A DNA stretch of 64,000 bases from Pseudopedobacter alpinus (GTDB taxonomy: Bacteria; Bacteroidota; Bacteroidia; Sphingobacteriales; Sphingobacteriaceae), in NCBI RefSeq assembly GCF_042684645.1, contig NZ_JBHULV010000044.1, positions 80,918 to 144,917 on the forward strand, read 5' to 3'. A program made the position numbers and the translations under genes. Positions 8,673 through 17,833 of this stretch are shown here, in pieces. The notes under the pieces are model-generated. The model searched no databases. It was not told where the DNA came from and was given only the letters and a program-made list of their open reading frames with translations. How positions within the stretch are numbered: the stretch's first letter is position 1; the number at the start of each line of letters is the position of its first letter.

Positions 8673-10523
8673 ATGATGAAAAAACGAAATATAAACTTCC
8701 TATTGTTTTTAGGCATTTTGATTGGTTTACAAACCACAAGCTGTACAAGAGATTTTCTAGAGAAACCTAAAGGTGGCTCAGTAACGGTTGATACCATTTT
8801 TCATACACAAAGGCAAGCACAATATGCTGTAGCTCAAATGTATAATAGATGTATCACAGGCTATCTAAGAACTAGTTCCCCTGGTCATGCTCGCCCAGAT
8901 GTGCTTAGTGATGCTTTATATATTTTACATCCTAGTTATGATTGGTCAGCCGCTCATATCAACTACGGAACATACGTTACTGGAAATATGAGTGCTGCGG
9001 CAAATAATGATTGGGGAGGTTTCGGCAGTCATTATAGTGGTATCCGCCAAGCAAATTTGGTGTTAAAAAATATCGACATGGTTGGTGATGCAGATCCTAG
9101 CTGGAAATCAGATGTAAAAGGACAGGCCCTGTTTTGTAGAGCAATTCAACATTATGAGCTGTTTAAAAACTATGGCGGAATTCCAATTGTAACACAACCC
9201 TTAGATGGCAATGGGCAAATAGATATTCGCCGTAGCTCAGTAGCTTCAGTTGTTGATAGCATTGTAGCTTGGTGTGATAGAGCGGCGATTTTATTGCCAC
9301 CAACACGGTCATCTATTGATTACGGAAAAGTAACCAAACTGGCTGCATTGGCTTTAAAGTCAAGAGTTTTATTGTATGCTGCAAGTCCATTATTTAATAC
9401 GCCACCATCTATGGTTGCAAATGTTACGGGTGCAAGATTTGGCGATGTCAAAGATTCTGTGCTATGCTACCCAACCTATGATAAAGAGCGTTGGAACAGA
9501 GCTGCAAAAGCTGCAAAAGCTGTAATTGATAATGCCGCTGCTGCAGGTGTAGAGATATATGACACCGGTAAGCCACTTTCAACAGGCGAAACTTATGAAA
9601 CCATTGGCGATTACGAAGCGGTATCTAATGTGTTTGCCAATAAAGAATTGATTTTAGTGAACACGGCGAATGCATCTCCTAGTGGTAACCCATGGGGTGA
9701 TGGTACTGCCTGGGGTAGGTTTATACATTCTAAAGTAGGAATGCTTAAATCGGAAAACTGGGGCGTAAAAAACAATGTACCTATAGAGTTTATGCAACTT
9801 TATGAAAAGAGAGATGGTACACGATTTACATTACCTAGTTCTGGTAACGATTTACCCGTAGATATTAAAGCATTTGATCTGGACCCAAGGTTTTATCAAA
9901 CTGTTGCTTATGATGGGATGTATTATAATGCTGGTAACGGTAATTTAGCTTACTACAAAAAAGGCGACTACTCATCAGACGGACGCGGAGCATCTAGTGA
10001 TGCCGGCGTAGATGGTTATGCCATGGAAACTTACAAGTTTGTAGCTCGCATAGATGGAGGAAGTTGGGATCATTTCTCATGGCCAGTATTTAGGTTAGGA
10101 GAGTTCTATCTTAGCTATGCAGAAGCTTTAAACGAATATCAAGGGCCATCTGGAGACCCAACAACTTATCTTAACCTTATTAGAAAAAGAGCAGGAATGC
10201 CGGCGAAAAATATCGGTGACGATATCAACTTTAGAGCCGCAATCCAGAATGAGCGGGCGGTAGAGTTGGCTTACGAAGGCTTAAGACTTGACGATTTAAG
10301 AAGATGGTTAAGAGCAGGTACTGTATTAAATAGACCTTTAAATGGTATTGTAACTACCGCAAGAAACGTAGGGGGCGATTTAAAACGTACGTGGACAATT
10401 GTACCTTTTATCCAGAGGGTTTTTCCTAGCAAGTATTACTATTCGCCTTTTCCTAATGACGAAATCAGTAAAAATTATTTAGGAGACGGTAGTAGCTGGA
10501 CGGGCCAAAATCCAGGATGGTAA
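8673..10523 (+). CDS. SusD/RagB family glycan-binding lipoprotein
   Basis: A 616-residue lipoprotein (lipobox TTSC, Cys24 counted from the first of two adjacent Met codons). Features typical of SusD are a helical TPR-rich N-terminal region (SGIRQANLVLKNIDMVGDAD; ALFCRAIQHYELFKNYGGIP) and a C-terminal RagB/SusD region with EFYLSYAEALNEYQGPSGDP and AYEGLRLDDLRRWLRAGTVL. It forms the lid over the preceding SusC-like channel and captures oligosaccharide at the cell surface. It is translationally close to its SusC and 25 bases before a second susC-like gene. Confidence 0.95.
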   Translation: MMKKRNINFLLFLGILIGLQTTSCTRDFLEKPKGGSVTVDTIFHTQRQAQYAVAQMYNRCITGYLRTSSPGHARPDVLSDALYILHPSYDWSAAHINYGTYVTGNMSAAANNDWGGFGSHYSGIRQANLVLKNIDMVGDADPSWKSDVKGQALFCRAIQHYELFKNYGGIPIVTQPLDGNGQIDIRRSSVASVVDSIVAWCDRAAILLPPTRSSIDYGKVTKLAALALKSRVLLYAASPLFNTPPSMVANVTGARFGDVKDSVLCYPTYDKERWNRAAKAAKAVIDNAAAAGVEIYDTGKPLSTGETYETIGDYEAVSNVFANKELILVNTANASPSGNPWGDGTAWGRFIHSKVGMLKSENWGVKNNVPIEFMQLYEKRDGTRFTLPSSGNDLPVDIKAFDLDPRFYQTVAYDGMYYNAGNGNLAYYKKGDYSSDGRGASSDAGVDGYAMETYKFVARIDGGSWDHFSWPVFRLGEFYLSYAEALNEYQGPSGDPTTYLNLIRKRAGMPAKNIGDDINFRAAIQNERAVELAYEGLRLDDLRRWLRAGTVLNRPLNGIVTTARNVGGDLKRTWTIVPFIQRVFPSKYYYSPFPNDEISKNYLGDGSSWTGQNPGW

Positions 10524-10548
10524 TATTTATATATTTAATTGATAAAAA

Positions 10549-13395
10549 ATGAAAAAAGAATATATAATCCTTTTTGCTATTCTTTTTATTTTCTGTGGTT
10601 TTGTGGCTAACGCTCAACAAACCGAGGTAGTAAAAGACTCAGTAATAAACGGAAAAGATGAAACTAACATTATCCATGAAGGTTTAAGAAATGTAGATGC
10701 CAAAAGAAATACGGGTGCGGTTTTTACCCTTTCGGGCGAGGAATTGACACGTATGACCTCGGGTAACCTACTCAACACTTTACAAGGGAGAATTCCTGGA
10801 TTAACTGTGGTAACAGGTTCTGGCGAGCCCGGTTATGATAACCCAACATTTTATTTAAGAGGCCAAAGCAGTTGGAATATTGCCGGCAACAGAGTGTTAA
10901 TTTATTTGGATGGATTTGAAGTTGAAATGAATGCAATTAGTTCTCTTTCGGCTTACGAAATAGAATCCATTACGCTACTTAAAGACGCTTCTGCTTTAGC
11001 AGTTTACGGATTAGAAGGTGGTGCCGGCGTTTTAGCTATCAAAACTTATGATGGTGCAGTAATGCCAAAAACTAAAATCACGTTAAACGCCAGATACGGG
11101 ATACAAAGTGCTATTGATTTGCCTACGGTAACTAACGCTTATGATTATACCCGCTTTTACAACCAAGCCTTAACTAATGATGGTTTGCCCATCAAATATG
11201 CAAATCCCGATTTGTATAAAGCTACAAACGACCCTTTTCATCCAAACGTGAACTGGTATGATGAAACCTTAGGAAAAACATCGCAAATACAGGATTACAA
11301 CCTTTCTTTTAGAGGAGGAAGCACAACAGCAAGGTATTTTGTTTTGATGAACTATACCGATTTTAAAGGTTTATATAAAAATGCAGATGCAATTGATAAA
11401 GATTTTGGAACCAATGCACAGTACAGCAAGTTCAACTTACGTGGTAACGTTGAGCTTCAGTTAAGTAAAAACCTATCAGTAAAAGCGAACATTACCGGTA
11501 TTACCGAAGATAAAGATACCCCTTCTGGTTTCACTGCTGATGACTTGTTTGATAACCTCATAAGAATTCCTGCTGCAGCATTCCCGGTTAAAAACCCTAA
11601 TAACACTTGGGGTACCAGTTCTGTTTATAACTTTAATCCAGTACAACGGTTGCAGCAAAACGGAATTTATAATGCACACACTCGTAATTTGCAAACCAGC
11701 GTAAGATTTACAGAAAAGCTAGATTCGTTTGTGCCAGGATTAGATTTCAGCGGTGGTATATCATTCAGTAACCAATACATTGGAAACTACGTGAAAAATT
11801 TCACCGTTCCAGCCTATGAAATAAGTAAAAATGAGCAAGATGAGCCTAATTTAGACGCTAACGGAAATCCCATTTATTTGATTCGTGGAGCAAATAGTCA
11901 AAGTATCAGCGATGGCGAAGTAAGCCACTGGAATAGAACCACAGCCCAATTAGGCTTTAACTATAACCGCACTTTTGGAAAGCAAACATTCAGCGGAATG
12001 GTGCTGGCGAAAAGACAAAGCTATACACACAATGGTATAGTTTATCAAGTACGTACCCAGGGTTTATCTGGAAACGTAACTTATGATTATGATAAGAAAT
12101 ACATTGTAGATTTATCAGCATCTTACAACGGATCTGCCGATTTTGCTGAAGGGAAGATGTATGGTTTTTTTCCGGCGATTGGTTTAGGATGGGTTGCTTC
12201 TGATGAAGATTTTCTTAAAAACAGTTCTGTAATTGATTTTTTAAAAATCAGAGGCTCTTATGGTAAAGTAGGGAATATTAACGAAAATTTCCGCTTTTTA
12301 AATGAGCAATGGGGAGTTAATGCACCAGGTTGGATTGTAGGAACAGGAAACTCTGGAAGAGAAGGACGAACAGAAGGAAGAATTGCAAACCCAAATGCTT
12401 CTTGGGAAAAGAAAACATCTTTTAATATTGGTGTCGACGCGATTTTATGGAAAAATTTATCTGCAACAGTAGATGTATTTAGCGAAAGACGTTCGGGAAT
12501 TCTAGACATCTCAGCAACATCCGTTCCTTCTTACACCGGCTTTGATTTGCCTATAACCAACAGTGGTATAGTGAATAACAAAGGTTTTGAAGCTAGTTTA
12601 AATTATACGCAAAAGGCCAGCAACTTTGAATATTATTTAGGTGCATCTGCTGCTTTTGCAAGAAACAAAGTTGTGGAACGCTCACAAGACGCACAACCCT
12701 ACAGCTACCTGTATGATATTGGCTACAGACTTGGTCAAATGCGAGGCTTAATTAATGATGGCTTTTACCAAGAAGCAGATTTTGATGCCAATGGCAACTT
12801 AAATTCTGGAATACCAAGTTCTTCTTACGCAAACGTTAGGCCTGGAGATCTTAAGTATATTGATCAAGATAAAAATGGAATCATCAATGATTATGATAAA
12901 CTTCCGATTGATTACGCTAAGCTTCCAGAAATTACTTTAGGCTTTAATTTAGGCTTTAAATACAAAAGATTCGATTTTGATGCCTTTTTCCAAAGTGCTT
13001 TAAATAGAACAGTAAGTTTGCTGACTGATGCATATAGCTATACGCATCCGTTCACTAACAATAACAACATTACCGCTTTTTCTACAAACAGCTGGACACC
13101 TGCAACTGCACAAACTGCAACCACGCCACGTCTTTCTACTTTAAGCAATGCCAATAACGACCAAGCATCTGACTTTTGGTTACGTGACGGAAGCTTTGTG
13201 AAGCTACGTAGTGTTGAGCTAGGCTATACCTTACCCCAAACGGGAGCATTTAAAAAGCTAGATGTAGTTAGACTTTACATCAACGGTACAAACCTGCTAA
13301 GCTTCGATAAAATAGAGGATTTAGAGGCTGAAAGGTTATCAATGGGCTACCCATTAATGAAAGCAGTAAGTTTTGGTTTAAGAATGAAATTTTAA
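10549..13395 (+). CDS. Second SusC-like transporter, short form without STN or carboxypeptidase-like domain
   Basis: A 948-residue TonB-dependent transporter with a Sec signal (IFCGFVANAQQ). After about 35 linker residues it goes straight into a plug-like region (FTLSGEELTRMTSGNLLNTL; GRIPGLTVVTGSGEPGYDNP; LKDASALAVYGLEGGAGVLA) and then the barrel, ending GLRMKF. It is about 240 residues shorter than the first SusC, having neither an STN domain nor the usual CarboxypepD_reg-like domain, and no clear VVVGYG motif. It can hardly signal to FecR itself and would depend on the first receptor for induction. The next susD-like gene overlaps its stop by one base. Confidence 0.93.
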   Translation: MKKEYIILFAILFIFCGFVANAQQTEVVKDSVINGKDETNIIHEGLRNVDAKRNTGAVFTLSGEELTRMTSGNLLNTLQGRIPGLTVVTGSGEPGYDNPTFYLRGQSSWNIAGNRVLIYLDGFEVEMNAISSLSAYEIESITLLKDASALAVYGLEGGAGVLAIKTYDGAVMPKTKITLNARYGIQSAIDLPTVTNAYDYTRFYNQALTNDGLPIKYANPDLYKATNDPFHPNVNWYDETLGKTSQIQDYNLSFRGGSTTARYFVLMNYTDFKGLYKNADAIDKDFGTNAQYSKFNLRGNVELQLSKNLSVKANITGITEDKDTPSGFTADDLFDNLIRIPAAAFPVKNPNNTWGTSSVYNFNPVQRLQQNGIYNAHTRNLQTSVRFTEKLDSFVPGLDFSGGISFSNQYIGNYVKNFTVPAYEISKNEQDEPNLDANGNPIYLIRGANSQSISDGEVSHWNRTTAQLGFNYNRTFGKQTFSGMVLAKRQSYTHNGIVYQVRTQGLSGNVTYDYDKKYIVDLSASYNGSADFAEGKMYGFFPAIGLGWVASDEDFLKNSSVIDFLKIRGSYGKVGNINENFRFLNEQWGVNAPGWIVGTGNSGREGRTEGRIANPNASWEKKTSFNIGVDAILWKNLSATVDVFSERRSGILDISATSVPSYTGFDLPITNSGIVNNKGFEASLNYTQKASNFEYYLGASAAFARNKVVERSQDAQPYSYLYDIGYRLGQMRGLINDGFYQEADFDANGNLNSGIPSSSYANVRPGDLKYIDQDKNGIINDYDKLPIDYAKLPEITLGFNLGFKYKRFDFDAFFQSALNRTVSLLTDAYSYTHPFTNNNNITAFSTNSWTPATAQTATTPRLSTLSNANNDQASDFWLRDGSFVKLRSVELGYTLPQTGAFKKLDVVRLYINGTNLLSFDKIEDLEAERLSMGYPLMKAVSFGLRMKF

Positions 13396-15122
13396 TGATG
13401 AACTCTTATAAACATAACACAATGAAAGTAACTCGTTATATCATAATATTATTAACATTAGGAGCCACACTTACCGCGTGTAAGAAAGATTTTCTAAATG
13501 TAAAAACAGTAGATGCAGATATTCCTGTAGATCAGCTATATTCCAACTATAATTACGTACAAGGCGTGGTTTGGAATGTTTACAGTTACCTACCAGACGG
13601 TTTAGGGAACATAGATATGGAAGCAGCAACAGACAATGCAGAAGCTACCAATGTGAGCTCAAGGGCACAGATGTTTAATACAGGAATCTGGAATCAGTAC
13701 AATAATCCATATGGTGTGTGGACGCTTAATTTTGATGGCATCCGCCAAGCAAATCTTTACTTAAAAAATAAGGATAAAGCAGATATCGATTACATCAAAA
13801 ATAAAATAACCACTACAGACTCTACCACTTATTTTAATGCCAGAGATAACCTCAAATTGATGGAGGGCGAGGTTTTGTTTTTAAAAGCTTACTTCTATTT
13901 TGAATTGGTAAAACGCTATGGTGGAGTACCCATTTTTGAAGAACCTTTAGATTATAAAGATAAGGCAACTTGGGAAAACATACCTCGTAACTCGGTTAAC
14001 GAATGTTTACAGTACATCTCTACACTTTGTGATAAAGCGGCCACAATTATCCCCGCAGACTTAAGTCAGTACGCAGCATACAGAGCAGATGCAGGCAGAG
14101 TAACCAATGGGGCAATATTAGCGTTAAAATCCAGAGCTTTACTGTATGGTGCAAGTCCGTTATTTAAAGAATTGGGTTCTTCAGTAACTTGGGCGCAAGC
14201 TGCAGAAGCCGCTTATGATGTTATTGCGTTAAACGCTTACAGCTTAGATGCAAGTTATGATAACCTTTATGGTGCAAACAATTCCAGTTCTTCAGAATTT
14301 ATATTCTACAAACGATATGGGGCTATGAATGCATTAGAGTATTTCAGTTTTCCAATTGCTTTTGAAGGCAGTACTGGAAATAGTATTACGCCAACTCAAA
14401 ATTTTGTTGATGATTTTGAGGTTTTACAGAAAGATGGTAGTGGCAACATTACAGGCTCAGTTCCTTTTGATTGGAACAACTCAACTCACACAGCAAACCC
14501 TTATGCAAACAGAGACCCACGTTTTGCGACTACAGTTATCTACAATGATAAAACTTTTAAATCTACGCAGATACAAACCTACACGGGTGGAAATAGTGGC
14601 TTGCCGAAGCAAAACGCCACAAAAACCGGATATTATATGGCTAAATGGATTAATCCTTCTGTCGATTTATTGAATGGTACTACTACAAACCACACCTGGT
14701 CTTATTTTAGGTATGGCGAAATACTGTTGAATTATGCCGAGGCGATGTTTAATGCTTACGGTGCCGAAGGCGATCCAGAAGCTTACGGAATGACGGCTTT
14801 ACAAGCAATCAATAGAGTGAGACAAAGGGTAAACATGCCGGCAATTACTGCTGGTCAGTTAAATCAAACCCGGATAGAGCATGAAAGAAATGTAGAAATG
14901 GGTTTCGAGAATCAACGTTTTTGGGATGTAAGAAGGTGGAAGAAAGGAACTGTTTATTTTAAAGCTCCGGTAAACAGGATAGAAATTACTAAAACCGGAA
15001 CCAATTTTTCTTACATGGTTAAGAAATTAGAAGATAGATCTTTTGAGGAAAAAATGAATTTATATCCAATCCCACAAAGTGAAATCGACAAAACAAATTG
15101 GACACAAAATACAAATTGGTAG
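13395..15122 (+). CDS. Second SusD/RagB family lipoprotein
   Basis: A SusD homologue of 575 residues from the first ATG, which overlaps the preceding stop codon by one base. A later in-frame ATG at 13422 gives a standard lipoprotein signal with lipobox TLTAC (Cys20 from that start), so 13422 may be the true start. Family regions visible are FDGIRQANLYLKNKDKADID, LFLKAYFYFELVKRYGGVPI, EILLNYAEAMFNAYGAEGDP and MGFENQRFWDVRRWKKGTVY. It pairs with the short SusC-like transporter just upstream. Confidence 0.94.
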   Translation: MMNSYKHNTMKVTRYIIILLTLGATLTACKKDFLNVKTVDADIPVDQLYSNYNYVQGVVWNVYSYLPDGLGNIDMEAATDNAEATNVSSRAQMFNTGIWNQYNNPYGVWTLNFDGIRQANLYLKNKDKADIDYIKNKITTTDSTTYFNARDNLKLMEGEVLFLKAYFYFELVKRYGGVPIFEEPLDYKDKATWENIPRNSVNECLQYISTLCDKAATIIPADLSQYAAYRADAGRVTNGAILALKSRALLYGASPLFKELGSSVTWAQAAEAAYDVIALNAYSLDASYDNLYGANNSSSSEFIFYKRYGAMNALEYFSFPIAFEGSTGNSITPTQNFVDDFEVLQKDGSGNITGSVPFDWNNSTHTANPYANRDPRFATTVIYNDKTFKSTQIQTYTGGNSGLPKQNATKTGYYMAKWINPSVDLLNGTTTNHTWSYFRYGEILLNYAEAMFNAYGAEGDPEAYGMTALQAINRVRQRVNMPAITAGQLNQTRIEHERNVEMGFENQRFWDVRRWKKGTVYFKAPVNRIEITKTGTNFSYMVKKLEDRSFEEKMNLYPIPQSEIDKTNWTQNTNW

Positions 15123-15214
15123 TTGGTTAACAATTGGTCGCTGGTTCGCTGGCGACTTTTTGAAACAAGCAATTACTTAAACACAAATGGATAATAATCA
15201 TTAAAAAAACAGAC

Positions 15215-16249
15215 ATGAGAATTACATCCTCAATTTTAAAAAGCTTAGTGCTTACCTTGTTGGTTTTTACCGCTTGTAAGCAAGAAACCATCCAGGGCAT
15301 AAAAGCTACTGAAGCTGTAAAGGTTTATTTTCCTGATGCAGAAAAGCCAAATGGTTTAATAGAGGCCATTTCAAAAACCAACATGGTGGTAGATACAGTT
15401 GCGGAAACGGTTAATTTTCCGGTTCCGGTTTATCGTGGTGGCTTTTACAATTTAGAACAGTTTACGGTTGATGCAAGCGTGGATAATAGCGCAATTGACG
15501 CATTGATTTTATCTGGGGATTTACCTGCAAACACCGTTATTTTAACGCCAGGCACTTATTCTATCACTCAAAAGGATACTGTCAAAAAAAGTAGTGATAT
15601 TTTAAAAGGTACCATAACAACGAGGGTAAAAAAATCGAGCTTAATCGATTACGCTGGTAAAACAGTTGCTTTAGGTTTAAAAATCTCTAATCCTTCGATG
15701 TATGAAGTCAATGAAGATTTAAGCAAAGTCATCATCTATTTTAACGTGGATGATTTACTGGATCGGATTACGCCAAAGGATAACATGATAGATAAAGCTA
15801 ACTGGGTAAATCTAAGAATCAACAATGATGAAAATGTGAAGTTTGAAATTAATCCGAATGGAAAGATTCTAGCAACTGGCGGAAATTGGGGGCATGCTGG
15901 CGTTTACCAAGCAGTAGAGGTAAGAGCAAATAAAAGTTATAAAGTGGATATGAAAGTGAAAGGTTCTGGTGCAACTGATGTTTGGTTTGAGGTATATGTT
16001 AGCAAAAAAGAACCTACGCAAGGCTCAGATTACTCAGAAAACGGAACAAGAATTGGCCTAAATACTTGGAACGGATGCGGAAATACTAGTTTTGATGATT
16101 TGCTTTCCAAAATTAAATGTGCCGGAAGTAGTAACGTAGTTACTTTCCCTACTGCTGGAACAGTGTATATCGTAATTAAATCTGGCGGTGGAAATTTAGG
16201 GACCACTGGTATTACCATGTCTGCTGTAGATTTCAGAAGAATAGACTAA
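15215..16249 (+). CDS. DUF1735-type surface glycan-binding lipoprotein
   Basis: A 344-residue lipoprotein (lipobox FTAC, Cys21). The N-terminal half (about 30-185) looks like the DUF1735/BT_3987-type beta-sandwich seen in PUL surface proteins, with AVKVYFPDAEKPNGLIEAIS and TVNFPVPVYRGGFYNLEQFT. The C-terminal half (about 190-344) looks like a jelly-roll binding module (GNWGHAGVYQAVEVRANKSY; YKVDMKVKGSGATDVWFEVY). Its position after two SusCD pairs and before the hydrolases is that of a surface glycan-binding protein. No catalytic motif was seen. Domain names rest on recognition and not on a profile search. Confidence 0.75.
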   Translation: MRITSSILKSLVLTLLVFTACKQETIQGIKATEAVKVYFPDAEKPNGLIEAISKTNMVVDTVAETVNFPVPVYRGGFYNLEQFTVDASVDNSAIDALILSGDLPANTVILTPGTYSITQKDTVKKSSDILKGTITTRVKKSSLIDYAGKTVALGLKISNPSMYEVNEDLSKVIIYFNVDDLLDRITPKDNMIDKANWVNLRINNDENVKFEINPNGKILATGGNWGHAGVYQAVEVRANKSYKVDMKVKGSGATDVWFEVYVSKKEPTQGSDYSENGTRIGLNTWNGCGNTSFDDLLSKIKCAGSSNVVTFPTAGTVYIVIKSGGGNLGTTGITMSAVDFRRID

Positions 16250-16255
16250 CCAAAT

Positions 16256-16328
16256 AATCCGAGTTTAATGCCTTAAGAATTGTTTACGTCGTCTCCAAAA
16301 AAAGAGTCGCTAGCATTAAACTCGGATT
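16256..16328 (+). terminator. 16-bp perfect inverted repeat between glycan-binding protein and enzyme genes
   Basis: Left arm AATCCGAGTTTAATGC at 16256-16271 and right arm GCATTAAACTCGGATT at 16313-16328 are exact reverse complements around a 41-base loop. A T-rich stretch (TTATTTTCTTT) follows. It would act as a terminator or transcript stabiliser separating the capture genes from the enzyme genes. The loop is longer than in usual intrinsic terminators. Confidence 0.55.
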
Positions 16329-16389
16329 TTATTTTCTTTAAAATTAGGCGGTGCCTCTAGTGCTTCTCGCCATTGTTTAAATCCTAAAA

Positions 16390-17820
16390 ATGAAAAATAA
16401 CCCTAAAAGTTCAAGAGCGATAATCATTTTTTTAGCGATAGTTTCTTGCGTTTTATCATTTCAGTGTACGCCAAAATTGAGTCAAAATTCCAAGTCGAGT
16501 AATGTTAGTTTTTGGCTAACAGATCCAAAAGAAAACGTTTTGTTTCAAGAACAAAACAAACTTTCTTCAAGTGAAGCTCAAAACAATGAGATAATTACCA
16601 TCAATCCAGAAACCAAGTACCAAACTATGGACGGTTTTGGTTATTGCCTTACCGGCGGAAGTGCCAGATTGCTGGCTCAAATGGAAAAAAATGCAAGAGC
16701 AAAACTGATAAAAGAATTATTTTCTACAGAAGGCAACGGCATTGGTACAAGTTATCTACGTTTAAGTATTGGCGCATCTGATTTAAGCGATAGCGTATTT
16801 ACCTATAATGATTTACCGTTTGGTGAAATCGACGTTGAAATGAAAAAATTCAGCATCGCTGAAGAGCAGGTTTATTTGATCCCGATATTAAAAGAAATTT
16901 TAGCGCTACAGCCAGATATAAAAATTATGGGTTCGCCATGGTCCCCACCGGTTTGGATGAAAACAAATCAAAACTCTAAAGGCGGAAGTTTAAAGCCGGA
17001 GTTTTATGACGCTTATGCGCTCTATTTTGTAAGATATATTGAAGCAATGGCAAAAGAAGGAATTACAATTGATGCCATTACTGTACAAAACGAACCATTG
17101 CATCCCGGAAATAACCCGAGTTTATTAATGTACGCACAAGATCAGGCTAATTTTATCAAACAAAGCTTAGGTCCAGCTTTTAAAAAGGCAAACATCAAAA
17201 CCAAAATTATTGTTTACGATCATAATGCAGATAGGCCAGATTATCCTGCAACCATTTATCAGGATAAAGAGGCGGCAAAATATGTTGACGGAGCGGCTTT
17301 CCATTTATACGGAGGCAAAATTGACACACTAAATAGCCTTCATGAAGCTTATCCTGATAAAAATTTATACTTCACAGAACAATGGGTTGGTGCACCTGGT
17401 AAATTAAGTGTGAATTTAGAATGGCATGTAAGTCAGTTAATTATTGGCGCAACACGTAATTGGTGCAAAACCGTATTGGAGTGGAATTTAGCCGCAACGG
17501 CTGACTATAAACCATATACGCCGGGAGGCTGTACAAAATGTGTTGGTGCCGTTACAATTATCGGCAACGAAGTTGAAAGAAATCCGGCTTACTATATTAT
17601 TGCCCATGCAGCCAAGTTTGTTCGTCCGGGAGCAGTTAGAATTGCATCAAATGAGTTAGATGAAATTTTAAATGTTGCCTTTTTAAATATGGATGGCTCC
17701 ATTGTTTTGGTAGCAGTTAATAACAATAAAACAGCACAGTCTTTTCAGATAAAATTGGGAGCAACAAATTATACAGCTTCATTAAATAGTGGTGCAGTAG
17801 GAACTTTCATACTCAACTAA
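16390..17820 (+). CDS. GH30 glycoside hydrolase, probable beta-1,6-glucanase (copy 1)
   Basis: A 476-residue enzyme with a lipoprotein-like signal (candidate lipobox IVSC, Cys20; a second Cys at 26). The GH30 TIM barrel plus side beta domain covers about 60-476. Acid/base Glu235 sits in ITVQNEPL and nucleophile Glu330 in YFTEQWVG. Other family stretches are TMDGFGYCLTGGSA, IMGSPWSPPVWMKTNQNSKG and VLEWNLA. The family acts on beta-1,6-glucan or glucosylceramide; GH30_3 enzymes of characterised PULs cut beta-1,6-glucan, which is the most likely activity here. The ATG of the next gene is 13 bases after the stop, and that gene is a close paralogue. Confidence 0.88.
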   Translation: MKNNPKSSRAIIIFLAIVSCVLSFQCTPKLSQNSKSSNVSFWLTDPKENVLFQEQNKLSSSEAQNNEIITINPETKYQTMDGFGYCLTGGSARLLAQMEKNARAKLIKELFSTEGNGIGTSYLRLSIGASDLSDSVFTYNDLPFGEIDVEMKKFSIAEEQVYLIPILKEILALQPDIKIMGSPWSPPVWMKTNQNSKGGSLKPEFYDAYALYFVRYIEAMAKEGITIDAITVQNEPLHPGNNPSLLMYAQDQANFIKQSLGPAFKKANIKTKIIVYDHNADRPDYPATIYQDKEAAKYVDGAAFHLYGGKIDTLNSLHEAYPDKNLYFTEQWVGAPGKLSVNLEWHVSQLIIGATRNWCKTVLEWNLAATADYKPYTPGGCTKCVGAVTIIGNEVERNPAYYIIAHAAKFVRPGAVRIASNELDEILNVAFLNMDGSIVLVAVNNNKTAQSFQIKLGATNYTASLNSGAVGTFILN

Positions 17821-17833
17821 TCTAATCTCTCCC

